This document shows, in pieces, positions 43,300 through 53,301 of a stretch of 64,000 nucleotides of DNA. Source of the DNA: Burkholderiaceae bacterium (lineage in GTDB: Bacteria; Pseudomonadota; Gammaproteobacteria; Burkholderiales; Burkholderiaceae_B). The notes beneath the pieces were generated by a model that worked only from the letters and a program-made list of their open reading frames with translations, searched no databases and had not been told where the DNA came from. The position numbers and the translations under genes are program-made. The stretch is taken from positions 1 to 64,000 of the forward strand of contig SCSG01000031.1 in the NCBI GenBank assembly GCA_004322135.1. The letters are read 5' to 3'. The first letter of the stretch is position 1. Each line of letters begins with the position of its first letter.

Positions 43300-44775
43300 T
43301 TACGTTCCACCGAGCGCATTCAGGTACCTGCCAATAGACCCAATATCCTTGACGGCACAAGCCACGTACCCATCCGGCCGCACCAGACAAAAACTGTCTG
43401 CACGAAATGGCGGCCACGGCTGCGGTTCCAGCAACAGAGGATAGGCTGCAATCAAGGCATCCACCTCGGCACCAGCCTGGGTGCATAGCGCAAAGCGCGG
43501 AATATTGCCGGCACCAATGGGCGGCCTCCCCGGTAACATCCGCACACGCCGACCGGGTGCAGGGCTGCCCACCCCGCGTGCATAGGGACCATTGAGCGGG
43601 CTGCGCTTATAGCCGATCGCAATTTCCGAAAAATTGCCGGCGAAAATATCATGCACTGGCGGCAACCCAAGCAGAACGCGGACGGCCACATTGCGAATGG
43701 CCTGAGCCAGCGGATTTCGCAGCGTGGCCACCCAAGTCAGCCGCCCCGCGTCTGCCAGCACCTTTTCACCCACTGCGCTGCGCTCGACGCTATAGCTATC
43801 CAGCAAGGGCTCCGCCGGCAAGGCGCCACGACAAACAAGCGCAAGTTTCCATGCCAGATTAAATGCGTCCTGCATGCCCGTGTTCATGCCCTGACCACCA
43901 GCAGGACTATGAACGTGAGCCGCATCACCTGTCAGGAAAACGCGGCCCTTGCGATAGGCGGCGACCTTGCGTTCATTGATCCGAAAACCTGACAACCAAA
44001 CGGCATCAGTCAGCGTCACGCCGCCTGGGCCCCGACGATCGACGATTGCCTGAATCTGTTCAAGCGACGGGTCGGCCGCGCGCGGTCCCGTGGCATTCCC
44101 AACATCCGCAATGACGCGAAATCGCCCCGGCAGAATGGGGAACACACCAAGAACGCCATCTTCACACCAGTACATGGCCAGTTCTGTTTCAGTCAGCGGC
44201 CAGCCTTCAAGATGACCATCGGCCAGGATCCAATCAGACTGAAGCGTATCGCCTTCGAACTTTGCACCCAGGCCATGGCGGACCACGCTGTGTGCGCCAT
44301 CACAGCCCACCAGCCAGTTCGCGCTGGCTCGCTCCGAGCTGCCATCCGCATGCGCCAGGTTCACCTCAACCCCAGTCGCGGTTTCAATGAAACCTGTTAC
44401 CTCCACGTTGCGCTCAACGCCTACACCCAGGCCTTCAAGGTGCGTCTCCAGCAAACGCTCGGTCTCGGACTGAGGCAACATCAGTGCATAGGCGTAGGTG
44501 CTGTCAACGCCAGTCAGGTCAATGCGCGCCATCTGCTTGTCGCCCGCAAAGATGCTGGCGGCGTACACTTTCCTGCCGGCAGCCACAAACGTCTCGCTGC
44601 ACGCCGCCCGCTCAAGCAGTTCCAGCGTGCGGCTCCATAATACAAGTGCCTTTGATTTATCGGTTCGTGTGGCGGCCTTGTCGACAATACGCACCGACAC
44701 TCCGTAGCGCGCAAGCTCGGCCGCCATGGTCAACCCAACCGGACCTGCTCCAACAACCAAGACCTTGGTGTCCAT
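43300..44775 (-). CDS. FAD-dependent aromatic monooxygenase (PHBH fold)
   Basis: This 491-residue flavoprotein has the FAD motif GAGPVG (9-14), DGAHSVVR, and FLTGDAAHVHSPAGGQGMN, which are the three fingerprints of phenol/p-hydroxybenzoate hydroxylases. The C-terminal thioredoxin-like part is short. It should hydroxylate a phenolic ring with NAD(P)H and oxygen. ATG 44775 follows GGAG; the frame extends upstream to 44859. Confidence 0.88.
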   Translation of the reverse strand: MDTKVLVVGAGPVGLTMAAELARYGVSVRIVDKAATRTDKSKALVLWSRTLELLERAACSETFVAAGRKVYAASIFAGDKQMARIDLTGVDSTYAYALMLPQSETERLLETHLEGLGVGVERNVEVTGFIETATGVEVNLAHADGSSERASANWLVGCDGAHSVVRHGLGAKFEGDTLQSDWILADGHLEGWPLTETELAMYWCEDGVLGVFPILPGRFRVIADVGNATGPRAADPSLEQIQAIVDRRGPGGVTLTDAVWLSGFRINERKVAAYRKGRVFLTGDAAHVHSPAGGQGMNTGMQDAFNLAWKLALVCRGALPAEPLLDSYSVERSAVGEKVLADAGRLTWVATLRNPLAQAIRNVAVRVLLGLPPVHDIFAGNFSEIAIGYKRSPLNGPYARGVGSPAPGRRVRMLPGRPPIGAGNIPRFALCTQAGAEVDALIAAYPLLLEPQPWPPFRADSFCLVRPDGYVACAVKDIGSIGRYLNALGGT

Positions 44776-45028
44776 GGCGCCATATCTCCGAGGCTGTGTC
44801 AATGTGTGAGAGTGTAGGGCCTGGAACGCACGCATGCCACAAAAACATGCGTGGAACAACGCAAAAACACGGTCTGACGGCTACCCTGCGGATTCAATCA
44901 CACGCAAACGATTTAGTATCATGACAAGATCGTCAGGCGAACAGGCGAAGTTGTTGACCCCAGGTGAAACCAATCCGCGCCAAACATCCCCGTCGACCCA
45001 GCCCGATTCTCAATTCAGAAGGCGCACC

Positions 45029-45826
45029 ATGCATTGTCGTATCTTGTCTGACCTGCACATCGAGTACTACCCGTTTACGATTCCACCCCTGGCACACGAC
45101 AGTGAAGCCATCCTGATACTGGCAGGCGACATCGGCTCGACACGGCACAAGCCGGAACTGTCCACATTTCTGACCGAAGCCGCACACCGATTCCGCGCCG
45201 TCATCTATGTGCTGGGCAACCACGAGTTCTACGATGCGCACTGGCCCAGCGCCCTTGCCGACATCAAAAGCTGGGTGCTCCCCTCGAACCTGCACCTTCT
45301 GGAGCGCGAAGCCGTGGAGGTCGACGGCTTCACCTTCGTCGGCGCCACGCTATGGGCTGACTTCGAGCAGGGCAGCGATGAATCCATGGCCCACTCCGAA
45401 CACTTCGTCCGCGATTTTTCGGTGATTCACCGCGACATCGACCCAAGCAACCCGGACAAGCGCCCATTTTTCCTGCCCGAACACGCCCTGGCCGATCACT
45501 TGCAGTCACGTACGTGGCTGCGCGACACGTTAAGCAGTTTGCACACACGTGGAAAAAAGTCCGTGCTCGTCACGCACCACGGCCTGACGCCGGGCTCCAT
45601 ACACGAACGATTCCAGGGGAACGCGGTAAACGGCGCATTTATCAGCGACCTGACAGATCTGATCGAAGACACCCGACCAGCCCTGGCGATCCACGGTCAC
45701 GTGCATGACAGCTTCGACTATATTGTCGGCGAAACTCGCGTTGTGGTGAATCCGCGCGGCTACGCACGCCGGCCCGGGACGCAGGAAAACAAAGCGTTCA
45801 ACCCCTGCCTGGTCATCGAGATCTGA
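45029..45826 (+). CDS. Metallophosphoesterase
   Basis: This 265-residue calcineurin-fold protein has SDLHIE, LAGDIG, VLGNHEFYD and HGHVHDSFD, the standard bimetal motifs. The role and substrate are not visible. The ATG at 45029 follows AGAAGG; a longer frame from 44834 shows no extra homology. Confidence 0.88.
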   Translation: MHCRILSDLHIEYYPFTIPPLAHDSEAILILAGDIGSTRHKPELSTFLTEAAHRFRAVIYVLGNHEFYDAHWPSALADIKSWVLPSNLHLLEREAVEVDGFTFVGATLWADFEQGSDESMAHSEHFVRDFSVIHRDIDPSNPDKRPFFLPEHALADHLQSRTWLRDTLSSLHTRGKKSVLVTHHGLTPGSIHERFQGNAVNGAFISDLTDLIEDTRPALAIHGHVHDSFDYIVGETRVVVNPRGYARRPGTQENKAFNPCLVIEI

Positions 45827-45838
45827 TGTCAGTCACGC

Positions 45839-45959
45839 TCAACGCGCATTTACCGTTAGTCCACCATCCAGCGCGATCTTGGCGCCATTGAAATAAACGC
45901 CTTGATCCGAAGCCAGAAACGCCACGGTATCGCCTACTTCCTCGACCACGGCCAAACGC
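45839..45959 (-). pseudogene. Short-chain dehydrogenase, C-terminal remnant
   Basis: The minus strand reads RLAVVEEVGDTVAFLASDQG then VYFNGAKIALDGGLTVNAR and a stop at 45839. This is the standard SDR C-terminus (EEV..VAFLAS......G..I.LDGG). The N-terminal cofactor and catalytic parts are missing and no frame joins it to a start. It is a decayed gene remnant. Confidence 0.75.
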
Positions 45960-45968
45960 CATCTGATC

Positions 45969-46124
45969 TTATTCCCCGCGGGGAATGGATGTCCACGCCG
46001 TCATCTTCCAGGCGTCGTCCTGCAGAACCCACACACTGAGGAACAGGTTGTCAAGCTTTCTGTCCCGACCGTTCAGCGTCACTTCCATGGTCACCCGGCC
46101 ATGCACGAGCTCACACGCGCTGAA
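45969..46124 (-). pseudogene. NTF2/SnoaL-like (DUF4440-type) protein, C-terminal remnant
   Basis: The minus strand reads HGRVTMEVTLNGRDRKLDN, then LFLSVWVLQDDAWKMTAWTS and a stop at 45969. This resembles the C-terminal strands of SnoaL/NTF2-like proteins, with the VW.....W....WTS pattern. No start or N-terminal half remains, and it lies in frame directly after the LysR stop. It is probably the remnant of a gene lost by deletion. Confidence 0.55.
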
Positions 46125-47081
46125 TCAATACCCGCCGCCGGGCTCGCGTGACTCGTACAACCTGGCTGGGGAACCATCAACAACCGCCCCCATCTCGCGT
46201 GCCTCGTTCACAAAAGCGTCGAGCAAGCGCTGCGCGGGCAACGTAAGCGGCGCGTCGGCTCGTGCAATGACATGGATGGTGATGTTGGGAAGCGGATCTT
46301 CGATTGGCAGCTGAACAAGGTTCGTGCGCGGACCATAACGCTCGAAGAAACCAAGCGGCATGATCCCGACAATGTCCAGCATGAGCATTAGCCCCAACAA
46401 CGTCGAGAACGACTCGCATTCCAGCTGCGCCTGTGGCGTTTTGAGGCCCAGTGCTTCAAAGCGCAATCGCGCCGGGTCACCCGGGCCACCAGTCGGCCCG
46501 GTCAATACCCACGCCGCATCAACCAGATCTGCAAGCCGCGTCGCTCCAGCCAGCGCATGGCCTCGACGTGCGGCAATGACATCCTGACTATCGAACAACG
46601 GCTGCACAATCAGGTCCTGGCCAACGCCCTCAACCGGTAACGGGCCAATCGCCAGGTCAAGCGCACCGGCGCGCAGTTGTTGCAACGCAAACGGATAGAG
46701 CGCGTCTTTAAGGCGCACCCGCACTTGGGGCCACCGCGCGCTAAATCGCGCCACTGCACCCGGCGCGAGAAGAATTGCCGAGACCGGCGACAGGCCCACG
46801 GTTACATGCGCCGTGGCATGCCTGAGGTGCCACTCGACCTCTTCCTTGGCACGCTCGAGTTCGCGCACAACAGTCGCGGCGCGCGCGGCCACCAGCTCAC
46901 CAGCCGGGGCCAGCCGCACGCCCTTGGCACTGCGCTGCACAAGAGCCGTGCCGAACTCGTCTTCAAGCTGACGTAACGATTTGCTGAGTGCAGGCTGACT
47001 GACGTTGAGCACTTCGGCTGCAGCACGCAGGCTACCCGTCTCGGCCAAAGCCAGCAGGAGGTACATATGTTGCAGACGCAA
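46125..47081 (-). CDS. LysR family transcriptional regulator
   Basis: The protein has an N-terminal LysR helix-turn-helix (GSLRAAAEVLNVSQPALSKSLRQLEDEFG) and an effector domain. I choose TTG 47081 because GGAGG lies 6 nt before it and it gives the usual LysR distance to the HTH; the ORF extends to 47144. It is divergent from the sulfatase gene, which it probably controls. An ATAACC-CAT-GGTAAT near-palindrome in the spacer (47098-47112) fits a LysR site. Confidence 0.88.
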   Translation of the reverse strand: MRLQHMYLLLALAETGSLRAAAEVLNVSQPALSKSLRQLEDEFGTALVQRSAKGVRLAPAGELVAARAATVVRELERAKEEVEWHLRHATAHVTVGLSPVSAILLAPGAVARFSARWPQVRVRLKDALYPFALQQLRAGALDLAIGPLPVEGVGQDLIVQPLFDSQDVIAARRGHALAGATRLADLVDAAWVLTGPTGGPGDPARLRFEALGLKTPQAQLECESFSTLLGLMLMLDIVGIMPLGFFERYGPRTNLVQLPIEDPLPNITIHVIARADAPLTLPAQRLLDAFVNEAREMGAVVDGSPARLYESREPGGGY

Positions 47082-47193
47082 GGCCGTCCTCCAAAGTGAT
47101 AACCCATGGTAATGGATATCAAAATAAAACACTACCGTCATCATGGGCCGGTTCCTACAATTTGCTCATATCAAGAATTATCAGGAGCAGACA

Positions 47194-48912
47194 ATGACCA
47201 CCCGTAGTGTGAAGAACATCCTCTTTATCATGTGTGACCAGCTGCGCGCCGACCATCTGTCGTGCTTCGGTCACCCAACCCTCAAAACACCCCACCTTGA
47301 TGCCCTTGCTGCACGTGGCGTGATCTTCGACCATGCTTACGTCCAATCGCCAGTATGCGGACCATCCCGCATGAGCTATTACACTGGCCGTTACGTACAC
47401 TCGCACGGCGCAAGCTGGAATTTCGTGCCGTTGAAGGCAGGTGAAATGACAATCGGCGACCATCTGCGGCCATTGGGCGTACGTTCGGTGCTGGTCGGCA
47501 AGACGCATATGCGTCCCGATCATGCCGGCATGCTCCGTATGGGCATCGACCCGAACTCGCCAATAGGCAGACGAATCTCCGAGTGTGGCTTTGACTCGTA
47601 CGAACGCGACGATGGGATTCACCCGTACTCCGGTCACGACCCCGACCCGTCCTACAACGACTACCTGCGTCGTCAAGGCTTCAAGGGCGACAACCCCTGG
47701 GAAAACTGGACCAATTCCACTGTCGACGAAGACGGAACCATCCGTTCAGGATGGTTCCTCAAATACTCGAACCGGCCCTCGCGCATTCCCAACGAGCACT
47801 CAGAGACGCCATACATCACGCGACGCGCCATGGACTTCATCGCCAGCGCCGACGCAGGCGAGCAGCCGTGGTGTCTGCATCTATCCTATATCAAGCCGCA
47901 CTGGCCATACATCGCACCTGAACCCTATGCCAGCATGTACAAGCCGGAAGATGCACTACCTCTCATACGCTCGGAAGGCGAGCGGCGCGATCCGCATCCG
48001 GTATATGGCGCAATGATGAACCACCGCGTTTCGCGCACATTTGCGCTTGATGGTGTGCGCGATACGGTCATAACCGGCTACATGGGCCTGATCAAACAAA
48101 TTGACGACCAGCTGGGCGTACTGTTTGCGTTCCTGGAAGAGCGCGGACTCATGGAATCCACCATGATCGTCTTTACCGCCGATCACGGTGACTACCTTGG
48201 CGATCACTGGATGGGAGAAAAGGATTTCTTTCACGAACCGGCCATCCGCGCACCTCTCATCATTTACGATCCAGACTCACGCGCTGACGCCACACGTGGC
48301 ACACGCTGCAAGGAACTGGTCGAAGCCATCGACCTGGCTCCCACGTTCCTCGACGTATACGGCGGCCCCGCCGTTCCTCACGTCATCGACGGGCGCTCAC
48401 TGCGGCCCCTGCTGTTCGGCACTACCCCCACGAATTGGCGGCAAACAGTCATCAGCGAATACGACTACTCGTTCCAGGAATCGCGGATTGAACTCAACAC
48501 CAAACCACGCGATGCGTGGCTGCGCATGATTTTCGACGGACGCTGGAAATATGTGCTTGCCGAGAATTATCGACCCATGCTGTTCGACCTGCAAACCGAC
48601 CCTCACGAGCTTACCGACCTGGGCACGTCTGACTTGGCCGAACATAAAGCAGCTCGCGCACGACTGCACGAAGCCCTATTTTGCTGGGCGCGCCAGCCGC
48701 GCCAGCGCGTCACCGTGCCGGACGGGGCGATCGAATCAACCGACGTACAGTCCCGCATTTCCGAGGCCGGCATTCTGATCGGCTATTGGGACGAAGAAGA
48801 TCTGACGCAGGCGCGCCAAAAATTCAAACCGCGCTTCTCGTCGAGCAACCCATCGGTGGCTTCGACGCTGGACCGGCTGACTACATTACAAGGAGACAAA
48901 TATTATGCATGA
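47194..48912 (+). CDS. Sulfatase-family hydrolase (arylsulfatase/phosphonate monoester hydrolase type)
   Basis: This 572-residue alkaline-phosphatase-fold hydrolase has the N-terminal metal motif IMCDQLRAD and the formylglycine motif C55-G-P-S-R59, where Cys is converted to formylglycine, followed by YYTGR. ADHGD appears later. It cleaves sulfate esters or phosphonate/phosphodiester monoesters. No signal peptide is seen, so it is probably cytoplasmic. The ATG at 47194 follows AGGAG. The cupin gene overlaps its end by 8 bp. Confidence 0.87.
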   Translation: MTTRSVKNILFIMCDQLRADHLSCFGHPTLKTPHLDALAARGVIFDHAYVQSPVCGPSRMSYYTGRYVHSHGASWNFVPLKAGEMTIGDHLRPLGVRSVLVGKTHMRPDHAGMLRMGIDPNSPIGRRISECGFDSYERDDGIHPYSGHDPDPSYNDYLRRQGFKGDNPWENWTNSTVDEDGTIRSGWFLKYSNRPSRIPNEHSETPYITRRAMDFIASADAGEQPWCLHLSYIKPHWPYIAPEPYASMYKPEDALPLIRSEGERRDPHPVYGAMMNHRVSRTFALDGVRDTVITGYMGLIKQIDDQLGVLFAFLEERGLMESTMIVFTADHGDYLGDHWMGEKDFFHEPAIRAPLIIYDPDSRADATRGTRCKELVEAIDLAPTFLDVYGGPAVPHVIDGRSLRPLLFGTTPTNWRQTVISEYDYSFQESRIELNTKPRDAWLRMIFDGRWKYVLAENYRPMLFDLQTDPHELTDLGTSDLAEHKAARARLHEALFCWARQPRQRVTVPDGAIESTDVQSRISEAGILIGYWDEEDLTQARQKFKPRFSSSNPSVASTLDRLTTLQGDKYYA

Positions 48913-49354
48913 GACCGCCGACATCACCCGAGCCAATACCGGACTCGATGGAACTGCCTGGAACATCCTCGGGCAAGTTTACGTACCCAAACAGACCAGC
49001 GACGACAGCTTTGCGTGGCACGCAACATTTCCCGCAGAAACCTTCGTACCTCCCCACATGCACCCGAAACAGGACGAATACATTCTCGTTCTGGACGGCC
49101 GCATCGACCTGCTGCTGAACGGCGAGAAGGATTGCGCCTCGAAGGGCGACATCGTGCGTCTGCCGCGCGGCATACCGCACGCGTTTTTCAACAACTCGGG
49201 CGACCCAGTTACCGCACTATTCTGGGCCGCGCCTGCCGGCAAGCTGCTGGGCCTTTACCGACGCATCCACAACATGTCGAACCCGGCAGAAATAGTACAG
49301 GTTGCACGCGAGTACGACGTAATTTTCAGCCCACCCGTATCGGCGGCTGCCTAG
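48905..49354 (+). CDS. Cupin domain protein
   Basis: This 149-residue protein has the two cupin motifs: PPHMHPKQDEYILVLDGRIDL and KGDIVRLPRGIPHAF. The His/Glu ligands suggest a metal site. It overlaps the sulfatase gene by 8 bp, so the two are co-expressed. The function is unknown. Confidence 0.88.
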   Translation: MHETADITRANTGLDGTAWNILGQVYVPKQTSDDSFAWHATFPAETFVPPHMHPKQDEYILVLDGRIDLLLNGEKDCASKGDIVRLPRGIPHAFFNNSGDPVTALFWAAPAGKLLGLYRRIHNMSNPAEIVQVAREYDVIFSPPVSAAA

Positions 49355-49453
49355 CCACCGTCCAGCGGCATCCACCCGCGCCTATTCACAGGGGAGACCC
49401 GAGTCGCAACGATCGACTCGGCCTGCTGGCGCGGTACTGACAATTTCAATTAA

Positions 49454-50863
49454 ATGGAAAATGCGATGACGACCCTGACCAATGCCATCCCACCAGCCAC
49501 CACCGCCAATACCACGTTATCCACGCGCAGCAAGGCGTGGCTCGTCACGGCAATGCTGACTGGATTCATGGTCCTGAACTTCGGCGACAAAGCTGTACTG
49601 GGCCTGGTGGCCAAACCCGCAATGGCTGAGCTGGGACTCACGCCAGTGCAATTCGGATTTATCGGCAGCAGCTTCTTCTTTCTCTTCAGTGTTAGCGCCA
49701 TCCTGGTCGGTGCCTTTGCCGGTCGGATGTCAAGCCGCTGGCTACTTCTGGTACTTGCGCTGATATGGGGAGTAGCACAATTCCCAATCCTCTCTGGCGG
49801 CGCGGCCGCACTTCTGATCAGCCGCATTGTCCTGGGCGCGGGAGAAGGGCCGGCATTACCCCTGGCCTTGCACGCTACACACCACTGGTTCCCTGCACAG
49901 GATAGAGCCTTGCCGAGCAACGTGATCGCTATCGGGCCAACAGTGGGTGCAGCAATCGCCGCACCCATCCTGTCCCTGATCATCGCCTCTCCCGCAATGG
50001 GCTGGCGCTGGGCCTTTGGCATTCTGGGGATTGCCAGCGTCGTCTGGGCCATCGCCTGGGCCATCGTCGGTCGAGACGGTCCCTACTGCAGTGCTCATGC
50101 GGCCAGTGAAGGCATGGCCATCACACCTTCCTCGACGGAAAAGCTCGCTGCGGTGCCTCTGGCGCAGGTCTTCAAATGCCGGTCCTGGCTGATTGCGGTT
50201 TTTGCGGGCTTTGCCTGCTTCTGGGCCCAAGGGGCGATGACAACCTGGGTGCCACGATACATTGGCGGCGTACTCAAAATCGGGCAATCACAAGTGGGCC
50301 TGGTCTACGCACTGCCATGGGTATTCGGCACACTGCTGCTCCTGGCGCTGGGTTTCCTTGGACGCCACCTCATGCGCCAAGGCACGTCTGCCCGCTGGGC
50401 GGTAGGTGGACTCTTCGGAGGCTCACTGGTTGTTTCGGGCATTTGCCTACTGATACTGCCACACGTATCCGGAACAGCCGCCATCGCTGCAATGACGCTC
50501 GGCTGGGGGGCATTTCTGGTGTTCCCCATGGCACCAACTGCCATCGCATACGCCGTCAACCCAAGCCAGCGCGCGGTCGTCATCTCAACCCTGGTTGGAA
50601 TCGCATCCGTGGGCGGCATCATAGCGCCTTCAGTGGTCGGGTGGCTTGTTGAGCAAACCGGGTATGGCGCCAGCCAAGGAAGCCAAGCGGGCAACCTGCT
50701 CTTGCTTGCACAAGGCCTGGGCAACGCCTTTACGCTGACGGGCATTCTGCTGCTTGCCGCCGGTGCCGCTGCAATCTGGTGGATCAACCCCGAGCAAACC
50801 TGCAAGCGCCTGCAGCGACACAGCCACGGCAACGAGTTGATGACCGCCCACAGCATCGGCTAG
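49454..50863 (+). CDS. MFS transporter
   Basis: This 469-residue protein has about 12 hydrophobic segments and MFS features, including FGDKAVLGLVAKPAM, SRIVLGAGEGPALPLALH and a central cytoplasmic loop. It resembles anion/organic acid cation symporters. An alternative ATG 12 bp downstream exists. It follows the sulfatase/cupin pair and may import or export their substrate or product. Confidence 0.88.
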   Translation: MENAMTTLTNAIPPATTANTTLSTRSKAWLVTAMLTGFMVLNFGDKAVLGLVAKPAMAELGLTPVQFGFIGSSFFFLFSVSAILVGAFAGRMSSRWLLLVLALIWGVAQFPILSGGAAALLISRIVLGAGEGPALPLALHATHHWFPAQDRALPSNVIAIGPTVGAAIAAPILSLIIASPAMGWRWAFGILGIASVVWAIAWAIVGRDGPYCSAHAASEGMAITPSSTEKLAAVPLAQVFKCRSWLIAVFAGFACFWAQGAMTTWVPRYIGGVLKIGQSQVGLVYALPWVFGTLLLLALGFLGRHLMRQGTSARWAVGGLFGGSLVVSGICLLILPHVSGTAAIAAMTLGWGAFLVFPMAPTAIAYAVNPSQRAVVISTLVGIASVGGIIAPSVVGWLVEQTGYGASQGSQAGNLLLLAQGLGNAFTLTGILLLAAGAAAIWWINPEQTCKRLQRHSHGNELMTAHSIG

Positions 50864-50930
50864 CCTGTCAACAAACTTCCCCAATAGAGCTCAAGCGGCG
50901 GACCTGACCAGTCCGCCCATCGCGCCGTTA

Positions 50931-51434
50931 CTACCTCTCGCATAAATAAACCGACAAATCCGTCTGTGGGGGCTTCGCCCCCACACTCAACAGCATTTCG
51001 ACAACCCACCCGCGATGGTAGCTTTTGTGATTGAACAGGTGGAGTAGAATGGCGCCTCGCTGCATCGTCGAAACCTTGCCCGACACGAAGCGAAATGAAA
51101 TGGCTTCATCCAGGCTTTCCGGTGTTTGCTCATCCGCCCACGCAATCAACCAGTCATCCACTTCGGCCTGCGCCAGGGCGAGGTCCGCAAGCTTGGGATG
51201 CAACACATCGCGCCGCGTCGTGAACCCATGCTCTTTGCCCAGCAAGTGCGCCTGCCAGATAAGATCGACCTGGTAGTTATGATTGAGCGTGCCGACTATC
51301 GAACCGAAAAGAGTCCCGGTTTTCCGGTAGATGTCGTCTTCCGGCAACTTTGCCACCGCCTCAAGAAAAGTCTGATCGGCCCAGGCGTTGTAACGCGCAA
51401 GCATGCCGGCCGTTTTCGTGTCCATCATTTTCAT
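50931..51434 (-). CDS. DinB family protein
   Basis: This about 168-residue four-helix protein has MLARYNAWADQTF, GTLNHNYQVDLIW and LLHLFNHKSYHRGWV, the DinB/YfiT His metal pattern. Such proteins are putative metal-dependent thiol transferases or stress proteins. Starts at 51434 and 51428 are both possible behind GGAAGA. Confidence 0.87.
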   Translation of the reverse strand: MKMMDTKTAGMLARYNAWADQTFLEAVAKLPEDDIYRKTGTLFGSIVGTLNHNYQVDLIWQAHLLGKEHGFTTRRDVLHPKLADLALAQAEVDDWLIAWADEQTPESLDEAISFRFVSGKVSTMQRGAILLHLFNHKSYHRGWVVEMLLSVGAKPPQTDLSVYLCER

Positions 51435-51578
51435 TCTTCCAAAAATTGGCTGCCGCGTAGCCATGCACGAGCCCATTGCGCATGCACTTTCGATTCACGT
51501 AGTGTATAAATTGTAGGGTTGCAGCATATTACATATTGCCGCTTCCGGCTGACAAACGCATCTGCGAAAGGTAAGAAA

Positions 51579-52073
51579 GTGACCCAGAAAGAATTTCAGC
51601 ACCCCGTCGACGATCGTTACTTCGAGGACTACACAGCGGGTTCCGTTTACGAATATGGATCTGTGGGGATCAGTGAGTCCGAAATCATCACCTTTGCGCG
51701 CGACTATGACCCACAGTCCATTCATACCAGCCCCAAAATGGCGGCAAACGGCCCATTCAAGGGCCTGATAGCCAGCGGCTGGCAAACCGTCGGCCTCATG
51801 ATGCGCCTGTTCGTCGCCCACTATCTTTCGTCGGTAGCCAGCCTGGCCTCGCCAGGTGTGGATGAAGTGCGCTGGTCAAAGCCGGTACGCCCCGGCGACA
51901 AGTTGTGGCTGCGTGTTTCGACCCTGGAAATCCGTCCGTCCCGCACGAAGCCGGACCGCGGCATGGTCATATCATTGCTGGAAGCCATCAACCAAAATGG
52001 TGAAAACGTAGCCAGCTTCAAGGCCATGAACCTGATTGCGCGGCGCACGCCGACGCAGGCCGCCGCCAAATAG
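51579..52073 (+). CDS. MaoC-like dehydratase
   Basis: This 164-residue hotdog-fold protein has the MaoC hydratase motif FARDYDPQSIHTSP (D/H) and GLIASGWQTVGLMMRL. It hydrates or dehydrates an acyl-CoA. I prefer GTG 51579 preceded by AAAGGTAAG; the ATG 60 bp upstream adds unrelated sequence. It converges with the enolase-superfamily gene. Confidence 0.87.
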   Translation: MTQKEFQHPVDDRYFEDYTAGSVYEYGSVGISESEIITFARDYDPQSIHTSPKMAANGPFKGLIASGWQTVGLMMRLFVAHYLSSVASLASPGVDEVRWSKPVRPGDKLWLRVSTLEIRPSRTKPDRGMVISLLEAINQNGENVASFKAMNLIARRTPTQAAAK

Positions 52074-52155
52074 CCCAAGCGTCGGGCACTACACGGCGTG
52101 TGTCGGCAAAACGCTCTGGTCGGTTAAAAGCACAGCACCGAATTCACGCGGCGGC

Positions 52156-53235
52156 TTAAACCAAATAGGTTTCAACCGCTTTCTCGTTCCAGGTCATGCC
52201 AACGCCTGGGCGATCCGGAATCCTTGCCGCACCGTCGACGTATTGAAGCGGTTCGTTAAGAATGGCATCGGCCAGGCCCATTTTTTCAAGCCAGTGCGCG
52301 GTTGGAGTGACCGCCATCAGATGCGCACTGAATTCTTCGAAAATATGCGCCGACATGGGGATTTGATAGGTCTCGGCCAGGGCACTGGCGCGCAGCCAGC
52401 CACTGACGCCACCAATCTTCATGGCATCCGGCATGACCAGGTCGGCAGCTCCGGCAACGATGGCCTTGTGCATTTCATCCACGCTGAACCAGTTTTCCCC
52501 AAGCTGAATGGGTGTGGTCAACGCCTGGCGAACCTGCGCAAAGCCCACGTAGTTTTCCTGCAAAACAGGCTCTTCAAGCCAGGACAACCTGAATTCCTCG
52601 AGTGCGCGGCCCCGGCGCAAAGCCTCGGGCAGGGGCTGGCCCTGATTCATGTCGACCATCAACTCGATATCGTCGCCAATTACCTTTCGGATAAGCGCAA
52701 CACTGGCAACATCTTCCTGAAGAGTCGGGTAGCCAATCTTGATCTTGATGGCGCGCAGGCCCTCCTTGACGGCCCGTTCGGCCCGCATCGGGCCAATCCT
52801 GGGGCCATCCATGCTGTGGCTGTCGTACGCCGGAATAGGCTTTGGCGTACCACCGAGCAGCTTCACCAGGGGTAATCTTTGTGATTGAGCCAGTGCATCC
52901 CACGCGGCCATGTCGATCGCCGCGCAAGCAATCTTCACAATGCCGGTATTGCCCAGCAACCGAAAGCGGCGCTGCAGCATGCGTTCAAGCTCATAAGGGG
53001 CCACTTCCTGACCCCTTAACACCACCGCCAGATTCTCAAGCAGCTCGCGCACCGGCTTGAGCCCCAGCGGGGTATAGGTAAACACGTACGAGCGTCCCGT
53101 GAAACCCTGGTTGGTTTCCAGATCGAACAGTACCAGTGGCGAGGTGTCTACTACCGCCACAGCAGTGCGCACCGGATAGGTAAGCGGAACATTCACGGCA
53201 CGTGCACGAATGTCGGTAATAAGGAGATCGGACAT
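52156..53235 (-). CDS. Mandelate racemase/muconate lactonizing enzyme family protein
   Basis: This 359-residue enolase-superfamily protein has the KxK general base region (LRAIKIKIGYP), the Mg ligands in MVDMNQG, WLEEPV and QLGENW, and a C-terminal HIFEE segment. It abstracts a proton next to a carboxylate, for racemisation, cycloisomerisation or dehydration. ATG 53235 follows GGAG. It is last in the liv gene group and may process the imported substrate. Confidence 0.88.
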   Translation of the reverse strand: MSDLLITDIRARAVNVPLTYPVRTAVAVVDTSPLVLFDLETNQGFTGRSYVFTYTPLGLKPVRELLENLAVVLRGQEVAPYELERMLQRRFRLLGNTGIVKIACAAIDMAAWDALAQSQRLPLVKLLGGTPKPIPAYDSHSMDGPRIGPMRAERAVKEGLRAIKIKIGYPTLQEDVASVALIRKVIGDDIELMVDMNQGQPLPEALRRGRALEEFRLSWLEEPVLQENYVGFAQVRQALTTPIQLGENWFSVDEMHKAIVAGAADLVMPDAMKIGGVSGWLRASALAETYQIPMSAHIFEEFSAHLMAVTPTAHWLEKMGLADAILNEPLQYVDGAARIPDRPGVGMTWNEKAVETYLV

Positions 53236-53301
53236 GACAAAACTCCGGTGTGGCAAAATCTTTATGGCACCAATGGTGAACTGGCGTAACGCCAACAACG
53301 C

